64,000 bases of DNA from Nitrospirillum iridis (GTDB lineage: Bacteria > Pseudomonadota > Alphaproteobacteria > Azospirillales > Azospirillaceae): assembly GCF_014205765.1 (NCBI RefSeq), contig NZ_JACIIZ010000002.1:124001-188000 (forward strand), in the 5' to 3' direction. How positions within the stretch are numbered: position 1 is the stretch's first letter; each line of letters begins with the position of its first letter. Below the pieces are notes generated by a model. That model searched no databases. It saw nothing but the letters and a program-made list of their open reading frames with translations, and was not told the origin of the DNA. Positions 1-7,545 of the stretch are shown piece after piece. The translations under genes were made by a program, and so were the position numbers.

Positions 1-232
1 TCATTCGCTAACAGGTGACGGCGTCGCGCCGGTTGTTGGGTCGTCCATTATTTGAATATGCATGCAATATAATGTTATTTCATTGCAATTTTTCTGCTGT
101 GAATTCACATCTGGCATCGCTGTGCTGTAAAGCGATATTTCTATTGGGATGGAGCAGGCTGTGGTCCTATTTTCACCCTTGCGAACCAACGGTGGTGATG
201 TGTCGCGCTGGGCGGGCTGAGGGAGTGATGCG
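1..232. other. AT-richer upstream region, no convincing gene
   Basis: This stretch is visibly richer in A and T than the rest of the window and precedes the glycosyltransferase gene. A 62-codon minus-strand frame fills most of it, but it has no family signature and ordinary alphaproteobacterial codon use is absent. I see only the likely promoter region of the gene that starts at 233, with a GAGGGAG-like ribosome site at about 219-225. Confidence 0.4.
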
Positions 233-1147
233 ATGAGGGTTGCCTATTCCTGTGTCGTCGATGGCGGCGCCAAGTTCGAATGGCAGGCTGTGACCCTATG
301 TTTCAGCCTCATGCTGAACGCGGGCGTTCCCGCCGGTGACATCAAGGTTCATGTGACCCCGACGGTCGGCTCGGACTTCCGGCGGTTCGCTGCGGATCAG
401 GGGATCGATGTCAGGGCGATCGAGCCATTTCCCATGGGGCATGGCTACTGCAACAAGATACAGCAGTCTCTGGTCGATTCGTTCAATGGTTATGATCGTG
501 TCGTGCTGTGTGATTGCGATATTTATTTCCTGTCCGCGCCTGATTTATCGGGAATATCCGCCCCGGCGGCGGGCCGGATCGTGGATTTCCCCAATCCACC
601 GCTTCCCATTATTCAAGAAATTTATGACTGGCGCGGCATTTCCCTGCCTCAGGTCGTCCCGGCCACTTTCGCCCCTTCGCCGGACGGGTTGACCATCGCG
701 ACCAACTGGAACGGCGGCTTCTATGTCTTCTCGACCGACGTGTTGCGCGCCATCGGCCCGGTCTGGCGCGAGCACGCCCTGGCCTTGCTGGAAAGCATTG
801 AGCGGATGGGCCGGTACCGCAATTTCGTCGACCAGCTCAGCCTGGCGCTGACGATGGACCAGCTTGGTTTGGTGTATGACCACATCCCGGCAGGCGTCAA
901 TTTCCCCCTGCATCTGGAGGCGTCGCTTTATCGCGCGGTGCCGGACGACGTCAGCGTCCTTCATTACCATGACCAACTCAGCGCCCTCTCCCAGATCCGG
1001 GCGATAGATCATCCCGTCCTGGGGAAGGCCATCGACGCCGCGAATGACAGGATAGGCCGCACCCTGGCGGAATGGCTGAACCGCGACGCGCGGCTCGCCA
1101 CCCTTTTCCAGAAGTGGCAGGACCATTGCGCGGCCCCCAAGGCCTGA
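233..1147 (+). CDS. Putative GT-A-type glycosyltransferase
   Basis: A 304-residue soluble protein with no signal peptide or membrane span. Around residues 84-96 it carries hydrophobic strands ending in LCDCDIYF, a DxD-type metal and nucleotide-sugar binding motif of GT-A glycosyltransferases. Further on, a TNWNGGFYVFS segment resembles the acceptor-side loop seen in family 8-like enzymes. It would transfer a sugar from a nucleotide sugar onto a glycan or lipid, but donor and acceptor cannot be told. The start at 233 follows a GAGGGAG ribosome site. It has no polysaccharide genes to its right; anything to its left lies outside the window. The fold assignment is an inference from the DxD motif. 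Confidence 0.55.
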   Translation: MRVAYSCVVDGGAKFEWQAVTLCFSLMLNAGVPAGDIKVHVTPTVGSDFRRFAADQGIDVRAIEPFPMGHGYCNKIQQSLVDSFNGYDRVVLCDCDIYFLSAPDLSGISAPAAGRIVDFPNPPLPIIQEIYDWRGISLPQVVPATFAPSPDGLTIATNWNGGFYVFSTDVLRAIGPVWREHALALLESIERMGRYRNFVDQLSLALTMDQLGLVYDHIPAGVNFPLHLEASLYRAVPDDVSVLHYHDQLSALSQIRAIDHPVLGKAIDAANDRIGRTLAEWLNRDARLATLFQKWQDHCAAPKA

Positions 1148-1354
1148 CGGCGGGCGAGGCGGCCAGCCGGGCAGGGGGCCCCACGGGGTGCGGCGTCCAT
1201 GACGGTCAGCCATGCCCGCGCCGCACTTGTCAGCCGGGGGGCTTTGCCCAAATTCTCAAACGGCAGGCAGCGTTTTTCTTCCCCAACCGCTGGCCGCCCA
1301 TACCACCGGGCCGCACCAACGGCCCCCAACCCTTGGCCCCCCACCCACGGCCTG

Positions 1355-2791
1355 ATGAAAGGCACTGTGACGGCGATGCTCGTCGCGCTCATCATATCGT
1401 GCGCCCTGTTCATGGAGAACCTGGACGCGACCGTGCTGGCCACGGCCTTGCCGGCCATGGGTGAAAGCCTGGGCGTCAGTCCCATCCATCTCAGCCTGGC
1501 CATCACCGCCTATATCCTGAGCTTGGCGGTTTTCATCCCCATCAGTGGCTGGGTGGCCGACCGCTTCGGGTCCAGCCGCGTCTTCCGCGCCGCCATCGTC
1601 CTGTTCACCCTGGGCTCCATCGCCTGCGGGCTCAGCCAATCCCTGCCTCAACTGGCGTTGGCCCGCCTGGTGCAGGGCGTCGGCGGCGCCATGATGGTGC
1701 CGGTGGGCCGCCTGGTGCTGTTGCGCACGGTGCCCAAGGACCAGCTGGTCCGCGCCATGAACTACCTGACGACACCGGCCATGGTTGGCCCGCTGATCGG
1801 CCCGCCCATTGGCGGCCTGCTGACGACATACCTGTCCTGGCGCTGGATTTTCTTCATCAACATTCCCATCGGCCTGCTGGGCCTTTACCTCTCCTGGCGC
1901 TATATCGCCGACCACCGGGAGGAATCGGTGGGCAAGCTGGACGGCTGGGGCTTCGTCAATTCCGGGGTGGCGCTGGCGGCCCTGATGGCGGGGTTCGAGT
2001 GTATCGGCCGCGACGGCCTGGACTGGCGCGTGGCGCCCGCCCTGCTGGCTTTCGGCGTGCTGGTGGGGGCGGTGGCCGTGCGCCATTCCCGCCGCCATCC
2101 CCATCCGCTGGTCGACCTGGATCTGCTGAAGACCGCCACCTTCCGCATCAGCGTGCTGGGCGGCTCCCTCTTCCGCATCTGCATGGGCGCCATCCCCTTC
2201 CTGCTGCCGTTGATGCTGCAGGTGGGATTCGGCATGACGGCCTTCGTCTCCGGCCTGCTGACCTTCGCCACCGCCGCCGGCGCGTTGGTCATGAAGATGA
2301 CGGCCGGTCCCATCCTGCGGCGCTATGGTTTCCGCCAGGCGCTGGTGGTCAACAGCGTGGTGTCGGCCCTGCTGACGGGTGCCATCGGCCTGTTCCGGCC
2401 GGACACGCCGATCGCCCTGATCCTGGTGGTGCTGCTGGTCGGGGGCTTCTTCCGCTCGCTGCAGTTCACGGGTCTCAACACGCTGGCCTTCGCCGACATC
2501 CCGCCCAGCCGCATGAGTGCCGCCACCAGCCTGTCATCCATGGTGCAGCAGGTGTCCTTGGGCATGGGCGTGGCCGCCGGCGCCCTGCTGCTGCACACCA
2601 CGCTCGCCACCCACGGGGGCGCCAAGCTGGAGCCATACGATTTCATGGTGGCGTTCCTGACCATCATGGTCATCGGCCTGGCCTCGCTATTCTACTTCAT
2701 CCGCCTGGACCCGGACGCGGGTGCAGAGATGAGCGGCCACCACACCCACCCGCTGAAGCCGGCGACGGAGAGCGCTGCGGGGGATGATTGA
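1355..2791 (+). CDS. MFS multidrug exporter, DHA2 (14-TM, EmrB/QacA) family
   Basis: About 478 residues with many hydrophobic spans, matching the usual size of DHA2 drug:proton antiporters. The first span ends in MENLDATVLATALPAM, the motif D1 region of the EmrB/QacA group. The loop GWVADRFGSSRVF is MFS motif A, and GPLIGPPIGGLL is the motif C antiporter signature. It sits in the inner membrane and should export drugs or other small organics. The open frame continues 52 codons upstream of 1355, but that part is Pro/Arg-rich, not membrane-like, and was discarded. GTG at 1367 is an alternative start because AAAGG lies just before it. No outer-membrane partner or membrane-fusion gene is adjacent. 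Confidence 0.85.
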   Translation: MKGTVTAMLVALIISCALFMENLDATVLATALPAMGESLGVSPIHLSLAITAYILSLAVFIPISGWVADRFGSSRVFRAAIVLFTLGSIACGLSQSLPQLALARLVQGVGGAMMVPVGRLVLLRTVPKDQLVRAMNYLTTPAMVGPLIGPPIGGLLTTYLSWRWIFFINIPIGLLGLYLSWRYIADHREESVGKLDGWGFVNSGVALAALMAGFECIGRDGLDWRVAPALLAFGVLVGAVAVRHSRRHPHPLVDLDLLKTATFRISVLGGSLFRICMGAIPFLLPLMLQVGFGMTAFVSGLLTFATAAGALVMKMTAGPILRRYGFRQALVVNSVVSALLTGAIGLFRPDTPIALILVVLLVGGFFRSLQFTGLNTLAFADIPPSRMSAATSLSSMVQQVSLGMGVAAGALLLHTTLATHGGAKLEPYDFMVAFLTIMVIGLASLFYFIRLDPDAGAEMSGHHTHPLKPATESAAGDD

Positions 2792-3009
2792 GGTCATGGG
2801 CGGTCGGGGCTTTCCTTCCCGCCGCCGATCCTGGTGAAGTCCGCGCCGCGCCGCGGGGGCCGTGACAGGGCTCCCGCAGGCTGGCCATGCCAACCTATCC
2901 CCTCCCTGGATCACCTTTCACCAGTGCCCTCATGGGGCCGAAACGATCCATTTCAACAGATAAACCTGTCGGCGAGCTGCTCCAACGGCATGGCGGGCAT
3001 CCGTGAATT

Positions 3010-3045
3010 TGACGAGTGACGATATTGATAATTCATCACTCGTCA
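3010..3045. promoter_or_regulatory. 10-bp inverted repeat upstream of small secreted protein gene
   Basis: TGACGAGTGA at 3010-3019 is followed after 16 bases by its exact complement TCACTCGTCA at 3036-3045. The spacer is AT-rich. It lies about 120 bases before the gene at 3164, where an operator or an mRNA leader hairpin would be expected. There is no T-run after it, so it is not a typical terminator. The rest of 2792-3163 holds nothing else I can identify. Confidence 0.4.
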
Positions 3046-3163
3046 CATATCTTGAAGGTGCAGTTTGAAGCTGCAGCCGCCCATAACGGTGCGGGTTCGT
3101 TTCAGCAGCCGATCGCCTGTTGCGCCCCTGTGCGAGCGGCGTTCGGCGCATCCCCGGAGACAG

Positions 3164-3484
3164 ATGATGTTCGCCTCGGTCCATGGAATGTTGCGTGCCC
3201 CGGTCACGGCCTTGGTCCTGTTCGGAGTTATGTCCGGTACGGCGCTGGCCGCGCCGGATGAGGATCCGGCGGCAGCCTTCATCGCGTCGCTGGCGGGAAA
3301 ACAGGAACCTGCCGCGCGACGGGAGGTCCCGTCATCCCAGGCCCAGCCCCTGGATGATCCGGCGCGGCTGTTCATAAGCCGCCTGGAAGGCAGGCATGAA
3401 CGCCCGTCCCCCGCCGTGTCGGCGGACGCCGACACGCATCCCGATCAGGATTTCATAAAACGTCTCGGCGGCCGGTCGCTCTGA
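3164..3484 (+). CDS. Small secreted protein with three FIxxLxG repeats
   Basis: A protein of about 106 residues, start chosen at 3164 (or the adjacent ATG 3167) because CGGAGA lies 4-6 bases upstream. Residues 1-30 form a classical signal peptide ending TALA-AP. The mature part of about 75 residues contains three spaced copies of one motif: DPAAAFIASLAGK, DPARLFISRLEGR and DQDFIKRLGGR, joined by Pro/Ser/Gln-rich linkers. I do not recognise the family. Each copy could form a short amphipathic helix that binds a partner or a surface. It stands alone between a drug exporter and a convergent lactonase gene. That it is real rests on the signal peptide, ribosome site and repeats. Confidence 0.6.
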   Translation: MMFASVHGMLRAPVTALVLFGVMSGTALAAPDEDPAAAFIASLAGKQEPAARREVPSSQAQPLDDPARLFISRLEGRHERPSPAVSADADTHPDQDFIKRLGGRSL

Positions 3485-3511
3485 TAGCCGCACGACCAGC
3501 CTGCCCTGGCG

Positions 3512-4417
3512 TCATCCGCCGTATTTGTGCTCCGCCAGACCCGGCACGTCGACGCGGAAGCTGAAGATGCCGCCGGACTGCGGATGGCGGGCCAGTTCCT
3601 CATCATCCAGCTTCTGGCGGGCGGTGGTGACGTAGGCGGTCTTCAGGTCCGGGCCGCCGAAGGCGATCATGGTGCAGAGGCGGGCGGGGATGGCCACCTC
3701 CTCCAGGATTTCACCCGCCGGCGACAGGCGCACCACCCGGCCCCCGTCATAGAGCGCCGTCCAGTAACAGCCCTCCGCGTCCACCGAGGCGCCGTCTGGC
3801 CGCCCCAGGCCGTGGGGGAACTGGTGGAAGACACGCTGGTTGGCGATGCGGCCTGACGCCAGGTCGAAATCGTAAGCGTGGATGACGTGGTTGGGCGTGT
3901 CCGCCAGGTAGAAGGTCCGGTCATCGGGCGAGAAGGCGATGCCGTTGCTGGTCAGGAAGCCCGTGGCCATTTCCGTCACCACGCCGTCGATGCCCAGGCG
4001 GTACAAGGTGCCGTTCCGGTGTTGCTTGGTGCCGTCCAGGGTGCCGGACCAGAAGCGTCCCAGCCGGTCGCAACGCCCATCGTTGAAGCGGTTGTCCGGC
4101 CGTGTCTCCTCCACCTGGGCGCCCAGGGGCTCCGGCTCGGCACCGAAATCGGAGAGCAGGGCGAAGCCGTCCTTCATGCCCAGGGCGAAACCGTGGGCGC
4201 CGTGGCGGGCCAGGCAGGCCGCCGGCTGGCTGAAGCCGCGCTGCACGTCCTGCCCGCTGCTGGGATCGAAGCGGTGCAGGGTTTTGGCCGGAATGTCCAC
4301 CCAGTAGAGCACGCCCGTCCCCGCATCCCGCCCCCCCGCGTCCCGTCCCCCCGCGTCCCAACGCGGGCATTCCCCCAGTTGGGCCTGGGCATCCAGAACA
4401 CAGGTGACATGACGCAT
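3512..4417 (-). CDS. SMP-30/gluconolactonase family hydrolase
   Basis: A 301-residue six-bladed propeller enzyme of the SMP-30/regucalcin/lactonase group. Such enzymes hydrolyse sugar lactones such as gluconolactone or arabinolactone with a divalent metal. The metal ligands are recognisable: Glu in LGECPRW near residue 15, Asn in TSNGIAFSPDD, and Asp in RPDGASVDAEG. The RFNDGRCD block typical of the family is present. No signal peptide, so cytoplasmic. A 15-bp tandem expansion inserts AGGRDAGGRDAG right after the ECPRW metal-site loop. No sugar dehydrogenase or transporter is adjacent, so the substrate is open. Confidence 0.88.
   Translation of the reverse strand: MRHVTCVLDAQAQLGECPRWDAGGRDAGGRDAGTGVLYWVDIPAKTLHRFDPSSGQDVQRGFSQPAACLARHGAHGFALGMKDGFALLSDFGAEPEPLGAQVEETRPDNRFNDGRCDRLGRFWSGTLDGTKQHRNGTLYRLGIDGVVTEMATGFLTSNGIAFSPDDRTFYLADTPNHVIHAYDFDLASGRIANQRVFHQFPHGLGRPDGASVDAEGCYWTALYDGGRVVRLSPAGEILEEVAIPARLCTMIAFGGPDLKTAYVTTARQKLDDEELARHPQSGGIFSFRVDVPGLAEHKYGG
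4319..4357 (-). repeat. 15-bp in-frame tandem repeat inside the lactonase gene
   Basis: On the coding strand two nearly identical 15-bp units (4343-4357 and 4328-4342, unit GACGCGGGGGGACGG) are followed by a partial third unit at 4319-4327. They encode DAGGR-DAGGR-DAG. The units differ by one or two bases. The expansion lies just after the conserved metal-ligand loop. Confidence 0.8.
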
Positions 4418-4662
4418 CGTTCGTCCTCGTTTATCGGAAGGGGGGGGGGACCAACAGGGGGTGACCGGCAGGCACCATAAGGGTAGCGGGGCGGCGAAGG
4501 CCAGTGCTTAGCGCCCGCCGGACAGGCCACCGGACATAGTGTCCCCCGGGGTGTTTCAGGACTCCCCGCCGCCGCGCAAAAGGATTAAGGGTAGGACCCG
4601 CGAGACAACGACCTTCCTTATCCCGGTGCCCGCAACGCCGGGCCTCAAGTCTGGGCCTGACA

Positions 4663-5889
4663 ATGACCGCATCCCCCACGCCGCGCCGCGCCGCGCTGGC
4701 CTTCGTCTTCATCACCGCGCTCATGGACGTCTTGGCGCTGGGCATCATCATTCCGGTCCTGCCCGACTTGGTGAAGGGCTTTGTCGGCGGCGACAATGCC
4801 CGGGCGGCGCACATGGTGGGCGTGTTCGGCACCCTGTTCGCCGCCATGCAGTTCCTGTTCTCCCCCCTCATCGGCGCGCTGTCCGACCGCTTCGGCCGGC
4901 GGCCCATCCTGTTGGTGTCCTGCTTCGGCCTGGGCGCCGACTACCTGCTGATGGCCGTGGCGCCGACCCTGAGCTGGCTGGTGGTGGGGCGCATCCTTTC
5001 CGGCATCACCGCCGCCAGCTTCACCACCGCCTCGGCCTACATCGCTGACGTCACCCCGGCGGAGAAGCGGGCCGGCGCCTTCGGCATGCTGGGCGCCGCC
5101 TTCGGCCTGGGCTTCATCGTCGGGCCGGCGGCTGGCGGCCTGTTGGGGGCGGTGAGCCCGCGTCTGCCATTCTGGGTGGCGGGGGGGCTCAGCCTGCTGA
5201 ACGCCTGCTATGGCCTGTTCGTCCTGCCGGAATCATTGCCGGCCGACCGCCGCGCCGCCTTCTCCTGGCGGCGGGCCAACCCGCTGGGCGCCTTCGCCCT
5301 GCTGCGCGGCGCGCCGGGCCTGCTGGGCCTGGGCGGGGTGGTCTGGCTCTACTATCTGGCGCATGAGGTGCTGAACAACACCTTCGTCATCTACGTCAAC
5401 GATCGCTATGGCTGGGGCCCGGAGACGGTGGGCCTGACGTTGGCGGGGGTGGGCGTGTGCAGCACGCTGGTGCAGGGCGGCCTGGTGGGGCGCGTGGTCA
5501 AGCGCCTGGGCGCGCGCCGCACCATGATGGTGGGCCTGGTGGCTGGGGTGTGCGGTTTCGCCGTCTTCGGCGCCTCGCCCGTGGGGGCGGGGTTCCTCTG
5601 TGGCATCCCCCTGGTGGCGCTGTGGGGCATGGTGGGGCCGTCGGCGCAAAGCCTGATGTCGGCCCGGGTGTCGGCGACGGAGCAGGGGCTGCTGCAGGGC
5701 ACGCTGGTCAGCATCCGCGGTGTCACCGGCATGATCGGCCCCCTGCTGTTCACCAGCGTGCTGGCCAACAGCGTGGGACCCTTCGCCATGCTGCCGCACG
5801 GATCGACCTTCCTGCTGGCCGCCGTGCTGCTGGCGGCGGCGCTGGTCCTGTCCTTCCTGGTCACCCGGCCGCGGGAGGCGGTGGCCTAG
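4663..5889 (+). CDS. MFS transporter of the TetA (DHA1/TCR) type
   Basis: 408 residues and about 12 hydrophobic spans, the size of class A-C tetracycline efflux proteins. The N-terminus DVLALGIIIPVLPDLV matches the TetA first helix, followed by motif A as GALSDRFGRRPILL and motif C as GLGFIVGPAAGGLLG. An inner-membrane proton antiporter is expected. TetA-type proteins in environmental alphaproteobacteria are often annotated as tetracycline resistance proteins without proof, and no TetR gene is next to this one. The start at 4663 keeps the first helix intact but has a weak ribosome site. Confidence 0.85.
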   Translation: MTASPTPRRAALAFVFITALMDVLALGIIIPVLPDLVKGFVGGDNARAAHMVGVFGTLFAAMQFLFSPLIGALSDRFGRRPILLVSCFGLGADYLLMAVAPTLSWLVVGRILSGITAASFTTASAYIADVTPAEKRAGAFGMLGAAFGLGFIVGPAAGGLLGAVSPRLPFWVAGGLSLLNACYGLFVLPESLPADRRAAFSWRRANPLGAFALLRGAPGLLGLGGVVWLYYLAHEVLNNTFVIYVNDRYGWGPETVGLTLAGVGVCSTLVQGGLVGRVVKRLGARRTMMVGLVAGVCGFAVFGASPVGAGFLCGIPLVALWGMVGPSAQSLMSARVSATEQGLLQGTLVSIRGVTGMIGPLLFTSVLANSVGPFAMLPHGSTFLLAAVLLAAALVLSFLVTRPREAVA

Positions 5890-5990
5890 GCCTGCATTGC
5901 GGTTGCCCTTGCCAGACGTTCACCAGGAGGTTGGCAAGGGCATGAAACCGTCCATACTGGTCCCGGCCAAACCCTGAACTGTGACCCGCC

Positions 5991-7229
5991 TCAGGCGGAA
6001 AGAGCGTCTTCGATGGATGCGATAAGCATCGGAGTGAGGCGGTTGGTTTCCGCAGACGTATTCGCACACATAAATTCATTCATCTCCCGGAGGATTTTTT
6101 CCAAGTCCGCATGCTCAGTCTCCCATTTGTGGTGGATTTCCGCGATGACCTCGGGAGTGGGGGGCCGTCCATTGGCGACCTTCACGCAAAACTGATGCCG
6201 CACGTCCTCCAGGTTAAGATGATAGTGCGTGTAGCCCGCCTCGAACTCGGATCGGGACAGTATCGTATAGACGCCCGTAAGCAGAAGAATCGCCGCCCAC
6301 TCGCCTCCGTCATCCGGTTGCGGTGGCGGTGAGAGGTTGGCCAGCATCATGGCGACATGCCGCGGCACCGTGCGGTCTTGCGCGAAATCTTTAAGGAATT
6401 CCGTCGCCCGCGACCGCAGGTCTGCCCATATGGCGGGGGCGACCGTTCCCCCCGCCAATGCCGCCCGCAGATGCCGCGCCCAGTCCATGCGGATCGTGTC
6501 GAGACGGGGATCGTCGAGGTAGGCCGGGGTCAGGTTGTCCGGGGCGCCCAGCCAGGCCAGCATCAGTCGTGGGGCGACGTCGGCCAGATTGGCGCCAGGC
6601 GGGATGACGTCGAACACCCGCCCCACCTGCTCGGCGGTGGTCACCCTGGCGAACTCCAGCGCCAGGCCCAGCGAAATGGGCAGCCCCGTGGCCCGCTCGA
6701 AAACGGATGGCTTCACCTGCCGCATGAAGGCCGCGGAGATCGTGCCCCCCTTGGGCCCCCAATAAGACATGCGGGCGATGGTGATTTCGCCGGCCTTGGC
6801 GTGGGCCAAAACCCTGTCGAAAAAAAAACGCTTCAGTTCCGTATCGCCGTGGAAGGCGCGCCACTCCGCTTCATGCTGAACCGATTTGGCGTGGCCATCG
6901 GGCGGTGCCACACCATTGGCGTCCAGCCAGGCGACCAGCTTGCCATAGGATTGGGGTCCGGTGAGCCGCGCGACTTCGGCGCCATCCTTGAACAGCAACA
7001 GGGCTGGAATACCGCGGACCGACAGGCGATCCTTGAGGGATTTATTAGTGTCGATGTCCAGTTGCGCAACCGTGATCAATTGATCGTACGCCTGGGCCAA
7101 GCGTTCAAGTATCGGTGTCAAGGCGTGGCACGGCGCGCACCAATCCGCCCATAAATCGAGCAGCAGTGCCCCTTTGCTGGCGAGCACGGCTTCTTGAAAA
7201 CCGTCTTCGTCGATCTGTAAAAGACTCAA
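5991..7229 (-). CDS. Thioredoxin domain fused to an unknown C-terminal domain
   Basis: 412 residues. Residues 1-105 are a full thioredoxin fold with active site WCAPC (Cys31, Cys34) and the cis-proline after RGIP (Pro76). There is no signal peptide, so it should act in the cytoplasm. The remaining 300 residues look largely helical and match no domain I know; they include YWGPKGG, a block of Trp/Arg helices and a charged, coiled-coil-like tail around residues 355-385. The ordinary co-chaperone CnoX/YbbN has a TPR tail, but no TPR pattern is visible here. Translation probably starts at TTG 7229, since AAGGGGCG lies just upstream and no ATG does. Confidence 0.75.
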   Translation of the reverse strand: MSLLQIDEDGFQEAVLASKGALLLDLWADWCAPCHALTPILERLAQAYDQLITVAQLDIDTNKSLKDRLSVRGIPALLLFKDGAEVARLTGPQSYGKLVAWLDANGVAPPDGHAKSVQHEAEWRAFHGDTELKRFFFDRVLAHAKAGEITIARMSYWGPKGGTISAAFMRQVKPSVFERATGLPISLGLALEFARVTTAEQVGRVFDVIPPGANLADVAPRLMLAWLGAPDNLTPAYLDDPRLDTIRMDWARHLRAALAGGTVAPAIWADLRSRATEFLKDFAQDRTVPRHVAMMLANLSPPPQPDDGGEWAAILLLTGVYTILSRSEFEAGYTHYHLNLEDVRHQFCVKVANGRPPTPEVIAEIHHKWETEHADLEKILREMNEFMCANTSAETNRLTPMLIASIEDALSA

Positions 7230-7493
7230 AATTCGCCCCTTGATCCCAACAGGCGGCCTTGTCCGGAAGCGCTTTCACGAATTCGATCAGCGGCCGGCGA
7301 CCTTTCCTGCATTTTCACTCTGTTCGCGTTGCGTGTTGAGACGGCCGCTTCAAGAATGCGCCAACGGCGGTTCGCGCATCTGAACGCCGCCCGGGAATGC
7401 TGGCGGGGCGACGTCACCGGGATGCTTTTTGTCCTCGCTATTCTTACCGTGCGTTTCGAAAAGCGGTGAGCCCCCCTGTGCGGTAGCCGGACG

Positions 7494-7536
7494 AAAAAAA
7501 GCATGGGTCGGCGGGGCGGTCAGCGCCGCCCCGCCG
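7494..7536 (-). terminator. Terminator-like hairpin before 7494
   Basis: An 11-bp perfect stem (7509-7519 with 7526-7536, loop TCAGCG) lies just downstream of the stop of the minus-strand carboxypeptidase gene. On that strand it is followed after eight bases by seven T residues (7494-7500 read as A on +). The gap is slightly long for an ideal intrinsic terminator. Confidence 0.6.
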
Positions 7537-7545
7537 GTTCCGGTC

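Noticed and set aside
1-189. 62-codon minus-strand frame at the left edge
   Set aside because: No ribosome site, no family signature, lies in an AT-rich promoter-like region.
1199-1354. 52-residue N-terminal extension of the DHA2 exporter
   Set aside because: Pro/Arg-rich and unlike any MFS N-terminus; the first membrane span begins after 1355.
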